Assembly: GCA_030524055.1 (NCBI GenBank)
Contig: JAUNHH010000008.1
Span: 1 to 64,000 of the forward strand
DNA length: 64,000 nt
Reading direction: 5' to 3'
Source of the DNA: Actinomycetaceae bacterium
GTDB taxonomy: Bacteria; Actinomycetota; Actinomycetes; Actinomycetales; Actinomycetaceae
Within the stretch, counting starts at the first letter, position 1. Each line of letters opens with the position of its first letter. The notes under the pieces are model-generated. The model saw only the letters and a program-made list of their open reading frames with translations. It had not been told where the DNA came from and did no database searches. A program made the translations under genes and the position numbers. This document shows positions 24,878-33,827 of the stretch, in pieces.

Positions 24878-26326
24878 TCAGTTGCCGGAGGTCAGCTTCT
24901 CACGCAGAGCAGCGAGAGCTTCGTCGGCAGCAAGAGTTCCGGAGGACTCCACGGGTGAAGAGTAGGAAGCCTGCTCTTCAACGCTAGGAGCAGCTGCTGC
25001 TGCTTCAGAATCTTCTTCCTGGGCGCGAGAGACCTGAGCCTTGTGGGCTTCCCAACGGGCCTGAGCTTCGGCGTACTGGGCTTCCCATGCTTCGCGCTGA
25101 GCCTCGAAACCTTCGATCCATTCCTGGGTCTCCGGGTCGAAGCCTTCGGGGTACTTGTAGTTGCCGTCTTCGTCGTATTCGGCGGCCATACCGTACAGCG
25201 AAGGATCGAAATCTTCAGAGCCGGGATCGACACCCTCGTTGGCCTGCTTCAGCGACAGAGAGATGCGGCGACGCTCAAGGTCAATGTCGATGACCTTAAC
25301 GAAGACGTCGTCACCCACTTTGACAACCTGCTCGGGCAGTTCGACGTGACGCTGAGCGAGCTCAGAGATGTGAACGAGGCCCTCAATGCCATCCTCAACG
25401 CGAACAAAGGCGCCGAAGGGCACAAGCTTGGTGACCTTACCGGGAACAACCTGGCCGATAGCGTGGGTGCGGGCGAATGCCTGCCACGGATCTTCCTGGG
25501 TGTTCTTCAGCGACAGGGAGACGCGCTCGCGATCCATATCGACATCGAGCACCTCGACGGTGACTTCCTGGCCGACCTCGACAACCTCTGAGGGGTGATC
25601 GATGTGCTTCCAGGACAGTTCGGAGACGTGGACCAGGCCGTCAACGCCACCCAGGTCAACGAAGGCACCGAAGTTGACAATGGAGGACACATGGCCGGAG
25701 CGGACCTGTCCCTTGCCAAGGGTGTGAAGGAAGGTGGTGCGCACTTCGGACTGGGTTTGCTCCAGCCAAGCGCGGCGAGAAAGCACAACATTATTGCGGT
25801 TCTTATCGAGCTCAATAATCTTGGCTTCAAGTTCACGTCCGATATAGGGCTGCAGATCGCGAACGCGGCGCATTTCCACGAGAGAGGCGGGAAGGAAGCC
25901 GCGCAGGCCGATATCAATAATCAAGCCGCCCTTAACAACTTCGATGACCGTGCCAGTAACGACGCCGTCTTCTTCCTTGATCTTTTCGATCTGGCCCCAC
26001 GCGCGTTCGTATTGTGCGCGTTTCTTGGACAGGAGGAGGCGGCCTTCTTTATCTTCCTTCTGAAGGACCAAAGCCTCGATTTGATCGCCAAGGACAACGA
26101 CGTCCTCGGGATTCACGTCATGTTTGATAGAGAGCTCACGCGAGAGGATAACGCCCTCTGTCTTGTAGCCGATATCGAGGAGGACCTCGTCATGGTCGAC
26201 CTTGACGACTGTGCCTTCGACAATGTCACCGTCGTTGAAGTACTTGATGGTCTCGTCGATGGCGGCGAGCAGTTCCTGCTCAGAACCGATGTCGTTGATT
26301 GCGACCTGCGGCGTATTGGTGGTCAT
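24878..26326 (-). CDS. rpsA: 30S ribosomal protein S1
   Basis: About 482 residues from the ATG at 26326. Four S1 OB-fold RNA-binding repeats are visible: DGDIVEGTVVKVDHDEVLLDIGYKTEG, a diverged second repeat, then VNFGAFVDLGGVDGLVHVSELSW and VPFGAFVRVEDGIEGLVHISELA, each followed by the V-x-V-D-x-E-R-x-R-x-S-L-S type strand (VDMDRERVSLSLK, IDLERRRISLSLK). The four-repeat form with an acidic, Ala/Glu-rich tail is the actinobacterial arrangement. S1 helps load mRNA on the ribosome. It ends in a strong terminator and lies between polA and coaE. The frame is open 19 codons upstream without family support. Confidence 0.96.
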   Translation of the reverse strand: MTTNTPQVAINDIGSEQELLAAIDETIKYFNDGDIVEGTVVKVDHDEVLLDIGYKTEGVILSRELSIKHDVNPEDVVVLGDQIEALVLQKEDKEGRLLLSKKRAQYERAWGQIEKIKEEDGVVTGTVIEVVKGGLIIDIGLRGFLPASLVEMRRVRDLQPYIGRELEAKIIELDKNRNNVVLSRRAWLEQTQSEVRTTFLHTLGKGQVRSGHVSSIVNFGAFVDLGGVDGLVHVSELSWKHIDHPSEVVEVGQEVTVEVLDVDMDRERVSLSLKNTQEDPWQAFARTHAIGQVVPGKVTKLVPFGAFVRVEDGIEGLVHISELAQRHVELPEQVVKVGDDVFVKVIDIDLERRRISLSLKQANEGVDPGSEDFDPSLYGMAAEYDEDGNYKYPEGFDPETQEWIEGFEAQREAWEAQYAEAQARWEAHKAQVSRAQEEDSEAAAAAPSVEEQASYSSPVESSGTLAADEALAALREKLTSGN

Positions 26327-26465
26327 GTAGTTGTGTTCTCCGAAACGGACTGGATAGTAGGTGGACAATTGACTGGCACACACCTCAGCCCTTTCAGAAT
26401 ATGGAAAGGCTAAGAGCGCGACACCTCGTCAATCCTACCAGTTCTGGACTCAAAGTCCATAGCCA

Positions 26466-26480
26466 CAAGGAAATTCCTTG
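26466..26480. repeat. Short perfect palindrome between polA and rpsA
   Basis: CAAGGAAATTCCTTG is perfectly symmetric around its middle base pair and lies about 140 bp upstream of the rpsA start, followed on the plus strand by GGGCATATTTTTA. It could be an operator or, on the plus strand, a short hairpin. The rest of the 320-bp region to the polA stop holds only a dispersed motif copy (26534-26546). Confidence 0.4.
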
Positions 26481-26645
26481 GGCATATTTTTACCCTGGGC
26501 GTCTCGGCGCAGAAAGTATGGTGATTCTCCCTTGACGAGGGCGGGGTAAAAAGCTTGCGACAAGGGGAAATATCAGCACTGTTGGCCAGCGTGCAGCCCT
26601 TATCCCCTATTCGCCACTCAGGGGGAAGGTCAGTCTGCGCCGTAT

Positions 26646-29396
26646 TTAATGCGCAGCCTCCATCCAGTTCTTTCCGACGCCAACTGCCACATCGAGAGGT
26701 ACCGATAGAGAGACCGGGGTAGCCATTGCTTCGCGAACAACTGCCTCAACAGCATCCCTTTCACCTGGCGCGACCTCGATAAGGAGTTCGTCGTGAATCT
26801 GCAAGAGTAAACGTGAGGTAAAGCCACCGTCAGTGAGGCGTTTTTCCACCTCAATCATGGCGAGTTTAATAATGTCAGCTGCCGTTCCTTGAATTGGAGC
26901 ATTCAACGCTGCACGCTCTGCCATTTCACGGCGCTGACGGTGATCTGAGTTGAGATCCGGTAAATAGCGCCGGCGCCCAGCCATTGTGGCGGTCCATCCA
27001 TCTTTACGGGCTTGTTCGACCACTTGCGCAAGGTAATCGCGCACTCCCCCGAAACGCTGGAAATACCGTTCCATTAATTCGGCTGCCTCATCGACACCAA
27101 TCCGTAGTTGGGCGGCTAAACCAAAGCGAGATAATCCATAGGCAAGCCCGTAAGAGGTCGCTTTAATTCGGGAACGCTGTTCGCCAGTCACCTCATCCAT
27201 GGGCACGTTGAAAACCATTGACGCCATTGTCCGGTGTAAATCTTCACCGGTAGTAAAGGCTTCAATAAGGCCGGAATCCTCACTCAAATGCGCCATAATC
27301 CGCATTTCGATTTGCGAATAGTCAGCGCTCATGAGGGATTCATACCCTGGTCCAGCAATAAAAATACGGCGCACACGCAACCCGTCAGGGGTGCGGGCAG
27401 GAATATTTTGCAAATTGGGATCTGCTGAGGCCAGACGCCCAGTGGCGGCAACTACCTGAGAGAAAGTCGTGCGAATACGGTCGTCGTCATCAACGCATGA
27501 GCGCAAGGTTTCCACCATTTGCGCCAATTTCGTCCGGTCCCTATGGGCCATCAGGTGCACAAGGAATTCATTACCTGTGCGCTCTAATAAGTCCTGAAGG
27601 GCTTCAGCATTGGTGGTCCAGCCGGTCTTCGTTTTCTTCGTCTTGGGCAGGCCGAGTTCCTCAAAAAGAACCTGCTGCAGTTGTTTGGGGCTGGCCAGAT
27701 TCACCTCATGGCCAATGACAGCAAAAGCAGCAGCCTTCGCCGCCTCCACATCTTTAGCCAAAGATGCCGCCTGAACGCGTAATTCTTCGCCGTCAGTGGC
27801 AATTCCCCGGTCTTCCATTGTTGCCAGCACTTGGGAGACGGGAATTTCCAGATCACCAAGGAGAGACAAAGTCCCCGCAGCCTCTAAGTCGGCGCTAATA
27901 CGCTGCTTAAGGGGGTGCAATGCCGCGCAAATGCGTGCGGCACGAATCTGCTCGCGAGTGGGTTCATCACTACTGTTGGTGTCCAAAGAAAAAAGGGCAT
28001 CGTCACCTGGCGCCGCGGAAGTAATGCTGTCATCGTCCAGATCGATCCGTAAGAATCGGCTCACGAGGTCGGGGGCCTCATAACTACGTTGGTCAGGCCG
28101 GTCAATATAGGCGGCCAGGGAGACATCGAAAAGTGGTGTTGGCAGGTCCCATCCGAGGGAGCGCAGGGCATGCCATGTGCCTTTCCAATTCCCCACAACC
28201 ATGCCCGTACTTTCCACGAGCTCCCGCAGAGCAGTCTCCGTGTCACCATCAAGATCACCAGGTCGGTCGCTCAGAAGAACAGAACCGGGCCTGCCAATAG
28301 CAATGAGATCCACCCGGCCGTGAGCCGGGGCTTTGATGCCTTCCACCCATAAAGACAGAGGTCCTTCTGCGCTTTTCAGCCATTCGTGCACACGGGCAGC
28401 ACTGGTGGCCACAGTAATATCTGGCGCCGCACTCTCATCCTCAGTGCTGGCCCCGCCCTCGTCATTGGAAGAGGAAAGGGCGACGCTGCTCCCGCTACCC
28501 GCAGCCTCCCCTTCACCTGACACTGCCACAGCAAGGACACGTTTGCGCAGGGAAGCCCCAAACTCCAGCGTGTCAAAAAGGTCCTCAAGGCTACCGCGAA
28601 TGGTGGGCCCGCGATGAAGATCGTCAATACCCACTTCTAATTCGAGGTCAGTCAATAAATGATTCAGTTGGCGATTACGCCGAATATCGTCAATGTGCTC
28701 ACGTAAGGCATCGCCACGTTTGCCTTTAATTTCGTCAGCACGACCAAGTAATCCTTCTAGACCATCGTATTTTTGAATCCAGCCGGCCGCTGTTTTCGGA
28801 CCAACCCCGGGGACTCCAGGCAAATTATCGGAAGTCTCCCCCACAATCGCCGCTAATTCTGGATAGCGATGCGGTGGCACACCATATTTTTCTTCAATAG
28901 CGGCAGGCGTCATTCTCCGTAAATCGCCAGGACCCGTTCCCGGATAGAGAACCGTGACATTATCGGTGACCATTTGGAACGAATCCCGGTCCCCAGAAGC
29001 GACCAATACATTCTTTCCGGCCTTTCCTCCATTCCACGCTAATGTCGCCAAAATATCGTCAGCTTCATAGCCGTCTTTTGTCAGCGACACAATTCCCATT
29101 GTGTCCAGTACCTGACGAATAAGTTCGACCTGACCCTTGAATTCTTCTGGGGTAGCGTCGCGCGTCCCTTTATATTCGGGATAAATATCGGTACGGAAAG
29201 AATGCCGGGACACATCAAAAGCAACGGCCACATGCGTCGGTTTTTCTTCTTCAAGTAAGCGCACCAACATAGTGGTAAATCCATAGACGGCATTCGTGTG
29301 CTGCCCCGTTGAGGTGGCAAAGTTCTGCGCAGGCAGGGCGTAGAAGGCGCGAAACGCCATGGAGTGGCCATCGATAATCAGCAATGTGTCCGTCAC
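26646..29396 (-). CDS. polA: DNA polymerase I
   Basis: About 916 residues from a GTG at 29396. The N-terminal 5'-nuclease domain starts LLIIDGHSMAFRAFYALP and includes AFDVSRHSFRTDIYPEYKGTR and the GVPGVGPKTAAGWI helix-hairpin-helix. The middle 3'-5' exonuclease-like domain lacks clear DxE catalytic residues, as in most actinobacterial PolA. The polymerase domain has motif A (SADYSQIEMRIMAHL), the O helix (RSRIKATSYGLAYGLSRFG) and motif C (QIHDELLIEV). It fills gaps in repair and removes RNA primers. The linker before the middle domain is Ser- and Asp-rich and contains a dispersed motif copy (28450-28464, encoding DEGGA). It is divergent from the thioesterase gene, 19 bp away. Confidence 0.96.
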   Translation of the reverse strand: MTDTLLIIDGHSMAFRAFYALPAQNFATSTGQHTNAVYGFTTMLVRLLEEEKPTHVAVAFDVSRHSFRTDIYPEYKGTRDATPEEFKGQVELIRQVLDTMGIVSLTKDGYEADDILATLAWNGGKAGKNVLVASGDRDSFQMVTDNVTVLYPGTGPGDLRRMTPAAIEEKYGVPPHRYPELAAIVGETSDNLPGVPGVGPKTAAGWIQKYDGLEGLLGRADEIKGKRGDALREHIDDIRRNRQLNHLLTDLELEVGIDDLHRGPTIRGSLEDLFDTLEFGASLRKRVLAVAVSGEGEAAGSGSSVALSSSNDEGGASTEDESAAPDITVATSAARVHEWLKSAEGPLSLWVEGIKAPAHGRVDLIAIGRPGSVLLSDRPGDLDGDTETALRELVESTGMVVGNWKGTWHALRSLGWDLPTPLFDVSLAAYIDRPDQRSYEAPDLVSRFLRIDLDDDSITSAAPGDDALFSLDTNSSDEPTREQIRAARICAALHPLKQRISADLEAAGTLSLLGDLEIPVSQVLATMEDRGIATDGEELRVQAASLAKDVEAAKAAAFAVIGHEVNLASPKQLQQVLFEELGLPKTKKTKTGWTTNAEALQDLLERTGNEFLVHLMAHRDRTKLAQMVETLRSCVDDDDRIRTTFSQVVAATGRLASADPNLQNIPARTPDGLRVRRIFIAGPGYESLMSADYSQIEMRIMAHLSEDSGLIEAFTTGEDLHRTMASMVFNVPMDEVTGEQRSRIKATSYGLAYGLSRFGLAAQLRIGVDEAAELMERYFQRFGGVRDYLAQVVEQARKDGWTATMAGRRRYLPDLNSDHRQRREMAERAALNAPIQGTAADIIKLAMIEVEKRLTDGGFTSRLLLQIHDELLIEVAPGERDAVEAVVREAMATPVSLSVPLDVAVGVGKNWMEAAH

Positions 29397-29415
29397 ACAT
29401 GACACCCTAGAGCCC

Positions 29416-29892
29416 ATGAGCGATTTGGACCCAATGAACACCCCCACGGACTCCCCTTCTGTGCCCGACCCTTCCCGTGAAGGAGGATTCGTTGGCGCAC
29501 ATTGGCCAGGTTCCCTGATGGAGCGAATGGGAATGGAAGTCCTCGAGCATTCTGCTGCGCGGACAGTGATCACAATGCCGGTGGCCGGCAATACACAAAG
29601 CGCAGGCATCCTTCATGGAGGGGCAAGTGCTGCTCTCATTGAAACAGCTGCATCATTTAGTGCTCAGATCCACGCGCGCGCAATCTTTGGTGCGGATCAA
29701 GGTTTCGCTGTGGGAACAGAGATTTCCGTCTCACATTTACGATCGCGAGAGAGTGGAATCATTACTGCCACCTCACGCGCCATCCACCTTGGGCGCTCAC
29801 AAACCGTTCACAGTGTTGATATTTGCGACGAGGGCGGGGCGCTGGTGGCCACTGGACGGGTGACGAATCGGATCCTGCAGCGCCGCGCATAA
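29416..29892 (+). CDS. PaaI-type hotdog-fold thioesterase
   Basis: About 158 residues from the ATG at 29416, the first Met downstream of the divergent polA start. The hotdog motif is seen as NTQSAGILHGGASAALIETAASFSA, followed by strands ending in SVDICDEGGALVATGRVTN. The HGG plus acidic residue pattern is that of PaaI/YbgC-like acyl-CoA thioesterases, small cytoplasmic enzymes that release CoA from acyl or aromatic acyl thioesters. The substrate is unknown. A copy of the dispersed motif lies near the 3' end (29827-29840), again encoding DEGGA. A proline-rich leader of about 35 residues precedes the domain, and later Mets are possible starts. Confidence 0.82.
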   Translation: MSDLDPMNTPTDSPSVPDPSREGGFVGAHWPGSLMERMGMEVLEHSAARTVITMPVAGNTQSAGILHGGASAALIETAASFSAQIHARAIFGADQGFAVGTEISVSHLRSRESGIITATSRAIHLGRSQTVHSVDICDEGGALVATGRVTNRILQRRA

Positions 29893-29967
29893 ACGCCGCG
29901 AGGGACTGCGGGCTGGCTCTAGCCTGGCCCTCGTCGGTGAATACAAACCGCCGCCACATAAAGAACT

Positions 29968-30007
29968 ATCCCGGCGTCTGCAGCTAACTAGCCACAGGCG
30001 CCGGGAT
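29968..30007. terminator. Bidirectional terminator hairpin between thioesterase and pdtaR
   Basis: ATCCCGGCGTCTG (29968-29980) pairs with CAGGCGCCGGGAT (29995-30007), a 13-bp stem with one G-T pair and a 14-nt loop. The two genes converge here. The T-tails are weak. Just to the left, 29942-29956 resembles the left arm of the 60-bp palindromic element. Confidence 0.55.
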
Positions 30008-30038
30008 TGTCTATTAGAGATGAGTGCGGCCGGCGGGC

Positions 30039-30629
30039 TCACTCATCAACCTGATTAATCACCGCATCAGCGACTTCCCGCATAGAGAGGCGGCGATCCA
30101 TAGAGGTCTTTTGAATCCAGCGGAAAGCTTCAGGTTCAGTCATCCCCATGGACTTTTGCAGCAGGCCCTTGGCGCGATCAACGCGCTTACGGGTTTCAAA
30201 ACGATCCTGCAGATCAGCGATTTCTTCCTCCAGAGACTCGATTTCCTGATGACGGGAGATCGCAATCTCAACGGCCGGAATAAGATCGGCTGGACTGAAG
30301 GGTTTTGTGACATAGGCCATTGCGCCAGCGTCGCGGGCGCGTTCAACGAGCTCAGTCTGAGAAAAGGCTGTGAGCATTACCACAGCGCAGGAAAGTTCAG
30401 AGAGGATTTTCTCAGCTGCGGTAATGCCATCCATTTTCGGCATCTTCACGTCCATGACACACAGGTCAGGCTCATGTTCTAACGCCAATGCAACGGCCTC
30501 TTCACCATCTGCAGCCTCGGCGATCACCTCAAACCCTGCACCAGTAAGCGTCTCAACAATATCGAGACGAATCAGCCCTTCATCCTCGGCGACGAGCACG
30601 CGGCGTGGTTCGGTGGAGTTCTCAGTCAT
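30039..30629 (-). CDS. pdtaR: PdtaR-like response regulator with ANTAR RNA-binding domain
   Basis: About 196 residues. The receiver domain (RRVLVAEDEGLIRLDIVETL, phospho-acceptor in LCVMDVKMPKMDG, later conserved VMLTAFSQ and YVTKPF) is followed by a coiled linker and an ANTAR domain (KRVDRAKGLLQKSMGMTEPEAFRWIQKTSMDRRLSMREVADAVI). ANTAR proteins bind paired hairpins in mRNA leaders and prevent termination. This is the orthologue of mycobacterial PdtaR, partner of the histidine kinase PdtaS, which is not in this window. Two ATG codons are adjacent at 30629 and 30632, behind GAGGACAGG. Upstream is the tRNA-Leu gene, on the other strand. Confidence 0.93.
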   Translation of the reverse strand: MTENSTEPRRVLVAEDEGLIRLDIVETLTGAGFEVIAEAADGEEAVALALEHEPDLCVMDVKMPKMDGITAAEKILSELSCAVVMLTAFSQTELVERARDAGAMAYVTKPFSPADLIPAVEIAISRHQEIESLEEEIADLQDRFETRKRVDRAKGLLQKSMGMTEPEAFRWIQKTSMDRRLSMREVADAVINQVDE

Positions 30630-30697
30630 CATCCTGTCCTCGTTTGGTGGGTTTGTCATTCCTATCCTATGCTGGTCGAGCACAAAAATGTGCGGAC

Positions 30698-30771
30698 GCC
30701 CCGATAGCCCAACTGGCAGAGGCGGTCGGCTCAAACCCGGCTTGTTGTGGGTTCGAATCCCACTCGGGGTA
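30698..30771 (+). tRNA. tRNA-Leu(CAA)
   Basis: A 74-nt cloverleaf. The acceptor stem GCCCCGA (30698-30704) pairs with TCGGGGT (30764-30770), with a G-T end pair, and A is the discriminator base. The D arm contains CTGGCAGA. The anticodon stem GTCGG/CCGGC encloses CTCAAAC with anticodon CAA, and the T arm is GTGGG-TTCGAAT-CCCAC. The variable arm is only about five bases, unlike most leucine tRNAs, but short CAA leucine tRNAs are known in actinobacteria. No CCA is encoded. Confidence 0.82.
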
Positions 30772-30924
30772 CTACATGTACCTGGCACATCGCTTTTTTC
30801 CTTGCGATTCTGCCACTTTCCGGGGCTCTTTTCGACAGAGCCCCGTCTCTTTACCTGATGTTCACCATCAGATTGGGATTCCAAAACCCTGCGTTCACTC
30901 TCCATTGGGGGTAGGCTCACATAT

Positions 30925-31620
30925 GTGACTGCTACTGAACGAAACTCAATCTTTACTTCTGGTCGTATAGACCTGAGCAACTTTCATCAGGTGTATTCCG
31001 CCTGTATTGGCCCGTCAATGGTCATTCAAGAAGCCGCTTCGGAGAAGGTCGTTCGTAACCGTGACTGGTTCGTCGATTTTGAACGGGGCACCCTCTCCTT
31101 TGGTGACGAAGCGTTCGCCGTCCAGTTCATCGGCTCAGAATCGACTGAAGACAATACGTGGATGTGGGGCTGGAACAATATCAACGGCTTCCCAGAAGAC
31201 CTCATTAGCCTCGCAAATCACCTCTATAGCCTGGGTGAATCCTTCTCTCTGAAAGAACTCACCACTCCTCAACTTCCCCTCACAGACGAGGTCAATGCAC
31301 ACTCCTTGGGCATGATTGCCACGGTCACCTCCGGTGCGAATTTGGCCTACTACCGCGGCCCACACGAGTATGGCAGTGTCCTCATGTGCTTCCCTGTCCC
31401 AGAAGAGGTCTACTCCCCCATTACGTGGACACGTTTCATCGAGGTCATTCAGCAGTGCATTATGGCCGGAGTCGATGGCCGGATCTGTGTAGAATCTCTC
31501 CTTTTGTGGAATGGCACTCCTTACGACGATGAAGGCAACACCATTACCGCCCACTTCCCAGAGAAGGTCACCATTGAGTTTGACGAACTTCGCAGGGTCG
31601 CTAAAATCACAAATGCCTGA
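30925..31620 (+). CDS. DUF6882-like cytoplasmic protein
   Basis: A 231-residue soluble protein starting with GTG behind GGGGGTAGG. The middle has the signature TWMWGWNN, resembling the W-x-W-x-W-x-N motif of DUF6882 proteins, and ends with a degenerate repeat of negatively charged strands (ITAHFPEKVTIEFDELRRV). No signal peptide, membrane span or catalytic motif is seen. The function of the family is not known to me. It forms a single-gene unit ending at a strong terminator. The family assignment is by memory of the Trp-rich motif and is only moderately secure. Confidence 0.65.
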   Translation: MTATERNSIFTSGRIDLSNFHQVYSACIGPSMVIQEAASEKVVRNRDWFVDFERGTLSFGDEAFAVQFIGSESTEDNTWMWGWNNINGFPEDLISLANHLYSLGESFSLKELTTPQLPLTDEVNAHSLGMIATVTSGANLAYYRGPHEYGSVLMCFPVPEEVYSPITWTRFIEVIQQCIMAGVDGRICVESLLLWNGTPYDDEGNTITAHFPEKVTIEFDELRRVAKITNA

Positions 31621-31664
31621 GCAACTCTAGGCCCAGATGTCTGAAGTGAAGAACAGCACATAGC

Positions 31665-31697
31665 AAAGCCCCGGAAGCATATCCTTCCGGGGCTTTT
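31665..31697 (+). terminator. Rho-independent terminator after the DUF6882-like gene
   Basis: AAAGCCCCGGAAG (31665-31677) pairs perfectly with CTTCCGGGGCTTT (31684-31696), giving a 13-bp stem with a 6-nt loop. The downstream TTTTCGC provides a short T-tail. It lies 45 bp after the stop codon. Confidence 0.9.
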
Positions 31698-31766
31698 CGC
31701 TATTCTGAATGTCCGCTCCTGCAGGCCGCGTCAAACGCAACCTCATGAAGCATGAGCACCTAGCGT

Positions 31767-31994
31767 TTAGGGCTTCACCCTCAATTCCAACCCGAGGAAA
31801 CGAGCAGCCTCGTCACGGGTCTCAGGGGCACGTAACTGATCAATGGCGTGAGTAACCTCTTCAGAACCATTCCAATCTGCATACCACGGCCGCACAGCGT
31901 CAGCGAGGACGTCAATATTCAGGTTGTAGGCCTGGTGGTCACCCACCAGATCACGAACACTCACCGTAGTGAGTTCAGGTGTTGATGTTGTCAT
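31767..31994 (-). CDS. Small hypothetical protein
   Basis: About 75 residues starting at the ATG at 31994, with AGAAGGA about ten bases upstream; an upstream start in a Lys/Arg/Met run (32021) is less likely. The sequence (TVSVRDLVGDHQAYNLNIDVLADAVRPWYADW) is soluble and rather acidic, with no recognised motif. Coding is supported by the ribosome-binding site and the amphipathic composition. It is isolated between terminators. Confidence 0.6.
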   Translation of the reverse strand: MTTSTPELTTVSVRDLVGDHQAYNLNIDVLADAVRPWYADWNGSEEVTHAIDQLRAPETRDEAARFLGLELRVKP

Positions 31995-32214
31995 TCTCAT
32001 CATCCTTCTCTTCTTCTTCATCTGGCCCTATAGCGATATGTGCTGGGGGTGCACAGGCAATCGGTTATAGGGAAGCTGTATCTCTATTGGATTCACCCAT
32101 CATCGGGAAAACCCTCTAGGTGCCTCCATTGCCATCTGTCCAACAAAATGGAGGAAAGTAGAGCATGACACGACTATAGATTTAGTGCAACCCCAACACG
32201 CGGCAAAAAGAAAA

Positions 32215-32236
32215 CCGCCCCTATCGCTAGGGGCGG
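32215..32236 (-). terminator. Rho-independent terminator of pyk
   Basis: CCGCCCCTA (32215-32223) pairs perfectly with TAGGGGCGG (32228-32236), a 9-bp stem with the tetraloop TCGC. On the minus strand it follows the pyk stop by 16 bp and is trailed by TTTTCTTTTTG. An intrinsic terminator. The rest of 32022-32214 shows no gene. Confidence 0.92.
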
Positions 32237-32252
32237 CCAGGGATCACGTGGA

Positions 32253-33704
32253 TCACATCCCGGAAGATCCTCCAATGGAGTAATCCAATTCATCGCCAAC
32301 TTTGTGAACGCGAATCGAGTTTGACGAGCCTGCGGTGCCTGGTGGCATACCGGCAATAATCACCATTTCATCGCCCAGATCAGCCAGTTGGGCATTTTGC
32401 ACCACCTGATCCACCTGCCACACCATGTCATCTGTGTGACGTACTTCTGGCACGCGGTAGGTCTGCACGCCCCAGGTCAGGGCAAGCCGCCGACGGGTCG
32501 ATTCCAGTGGAGTAAAGGCCAGCATTGGAATAGCAGTACGCAAACGCGACATTCGCAGTGCCGAGGATCCCGTTTGGGTGAAGGTCACGACGTAGCGTGC
32601 GTCCAGGCGTTCAGCCAGCGACGCGGCAGCCTGGCAAATAACCGCTGGGCGGTCCACCACAAAGGCACCTAGCGGGGCGATGCGCTCGCCGCCTAGTTCT
32701 TCGGTGGACTCCACGATCCGTGCCACAGTACGTACCGCTTCAATCGGGTATGCGCCAACGGAGGTTTCACCTGAGAGCATGACAGCATCCGCACCATCCA
32801 AAATGGCGTTGGCGCAGTCAGAAGCTTCAGCGCGAGTCGGACGAGGATTCTTAATCATCGTCTCCATCACCTGGGTGGCCACAATCACAGGCTTAGCAGC
32901 AATACGAGCAAGTTCAATAGCGCGTTTCTGGACTAGCGGCACACGTTCTAGAGGCATTTCCACGCCGAGGTCACCGCGGGCCACCATAATGCCGTCGAAA
33001 GCGTCAATAATCTCGTGAAGGGCATCAACAGCCTGGGGTTTTTCAATCTTGGCGATGACGGGGCAGCGACGTCCGACCTCGTCCATGACTGCATGAACAT
33101 CCTCAATGTCCTTCGCATTACGGACGAAGGACAGGGCGACAAAGTCTGCGCCAACTTCTAGAGCCCAGCGAAGGTCAGTGCGGTCTTTTTCAGATAGAGC
33201 AGGAACTGACACGGCAACACCGGGCAGATTCAGGCCCTTGTGGTCTGAAACGACGCCGCCAACCTCAACTCGCGTCACCACATCTGTTTCGGTGACTTCT
33301 GTGACGCGCACGGCCACATTGCCATCATCAATCAGAAGACGGTCCCCAGGGGCACAGTCAGCGGGTAGGCCTTTAAAGGTGGTACCCACAAGTTCCTTTG
33401 TGCCAGGAACGTCACGAGTAGTAATCGTGAAGGTGTCCCCTGCGTTCAGTTGCTGAGGGCCATCTTTAAAGGTCTCAAGACGGATCTTGGGCCCCTGAAG
33501 GTCAACGAGAATCGCTACGGCACGCCCAGACGTGGCTGAGGCACGTCGAACACGCTCAATAGTGGTTTCGTGTTCCTGAGGCGTACCGTGGGAACGATTA
33601 ATACGGGCGACGTCCATACCGGCGTCAACCAAAGCCTGAATCTGTTCAGGAGAGGCAGTAGCAGGCCCAATTGTGCAGACGATTTTTGCGCGGCGCATAT
33701 GCAC
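32253..33704 (-). CDS. pyk: Pyruvate kinase
   Basis: A 483-residue protein (or 481 from the second ATG). It starts RRAKIVCTIGPATASPEQI and carries the family landmarks: INRSHGT, LVDLQGPKIR, DRTDLRWALEVGADFVALSFVRN, KIEKPQAVDALHEI (catalytic Lys), MVARGDLGVEMP and ATQVMETMIKNPRPTRAEASDCANAILDG, followed by the C-terminal allosteric domain. It converts phosphoenolpyruvate and ADP to pyruvate and ATP in glycolysis. It is separated from lgt by a perfect 20-bp palindrome and ends at its own terminator, so it is probably transcribed alone. Confidence 0.97.
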   Translation of the reverse strand: MHMRRAKIVCTIGPATASPEQIQALVDAGMDVARINRSHGTPQEHETTIERVRRASATSGRAVAILVDLQGPKIRLETFKDGPQQLNAGDTFTITTRDVPGTKELVGTTFKGLPADCAPGDRLLIDDGNVAVRVTEVTETDVVTRVEVGGVVSDHKGLNLPGVAVSVPALSEKDRTDLRWALEVGADFVALSFVRNAKDIEDVHAVMDEVGRRCPVIAKIEKPQAVDALHEIIDAFDGIMVARGDLGVEMPLERVPLVQKRAIELARIAAKPVIVATQVMETMIKNPRPTRAEASDCANAILDGADAVMLSGETSVGAYPIEAVRTVARIVESTEELGGERIAPLGAFVVDRPAVICQAAASLAERLDARYVVTFTQTGSSALRMSRLRTAIPMLAFTPLESTRRRLALTWGVQTYRVPEVRHTDDMVWQVDQVVQNAQLADLGDEMVIIAGMPPGTAGSSNSIRVHKVGDELDYSIGGSSGM

Positions 33705-33756
33705 ACTCTACAGGGATACGCGCCCCTCATGCTGAGATCCACCGTAGGTTGAACTA

Positions 33757-33776
33757 AAGGTGGGGCGCCCCACCTT
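33757..33776. repeat. Perfect 20-bp palindrome between lgt and pyk
   Basis: AAGGTGGGGCGCCCCACCTT at 33757-33776 is its own reverse complement. It lies 50 bp upstream of the pyk start and 50 bp past the lgt stop. As RNA it could form an 8-bp stem around GCGC and, followed by TAGTT on the minus strand, act as the lgt terminator. As DNA it could be a binding site in the pyk promoter. Confidence 0.6.
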
Positions 33777-33827
33777 CTGGTGAAGCGCCCCGAAAAGCAC
33801 GTGACACGGCAAAAAACCAGCCAGTGC

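Noticed and set aside
25595-26413. A 272-codon open frame opposite rpsA
   Set aside because: Antisense to the conserved S1 repeats; its composition mirrors the codon use of rpsA.
29397-29609. N-terminal extension of polA into the thioesterase gene
   Set aside because: The PolA family begins at TDTLLIIDGHS; the extension is antisense to the thioesterase coding region.
30630-30980. N-terminal extension of pdtaR
   Set aside because: It would cover the tRNA-Leu gene; a good ribosome-binding site stands before the ATG at 30629.
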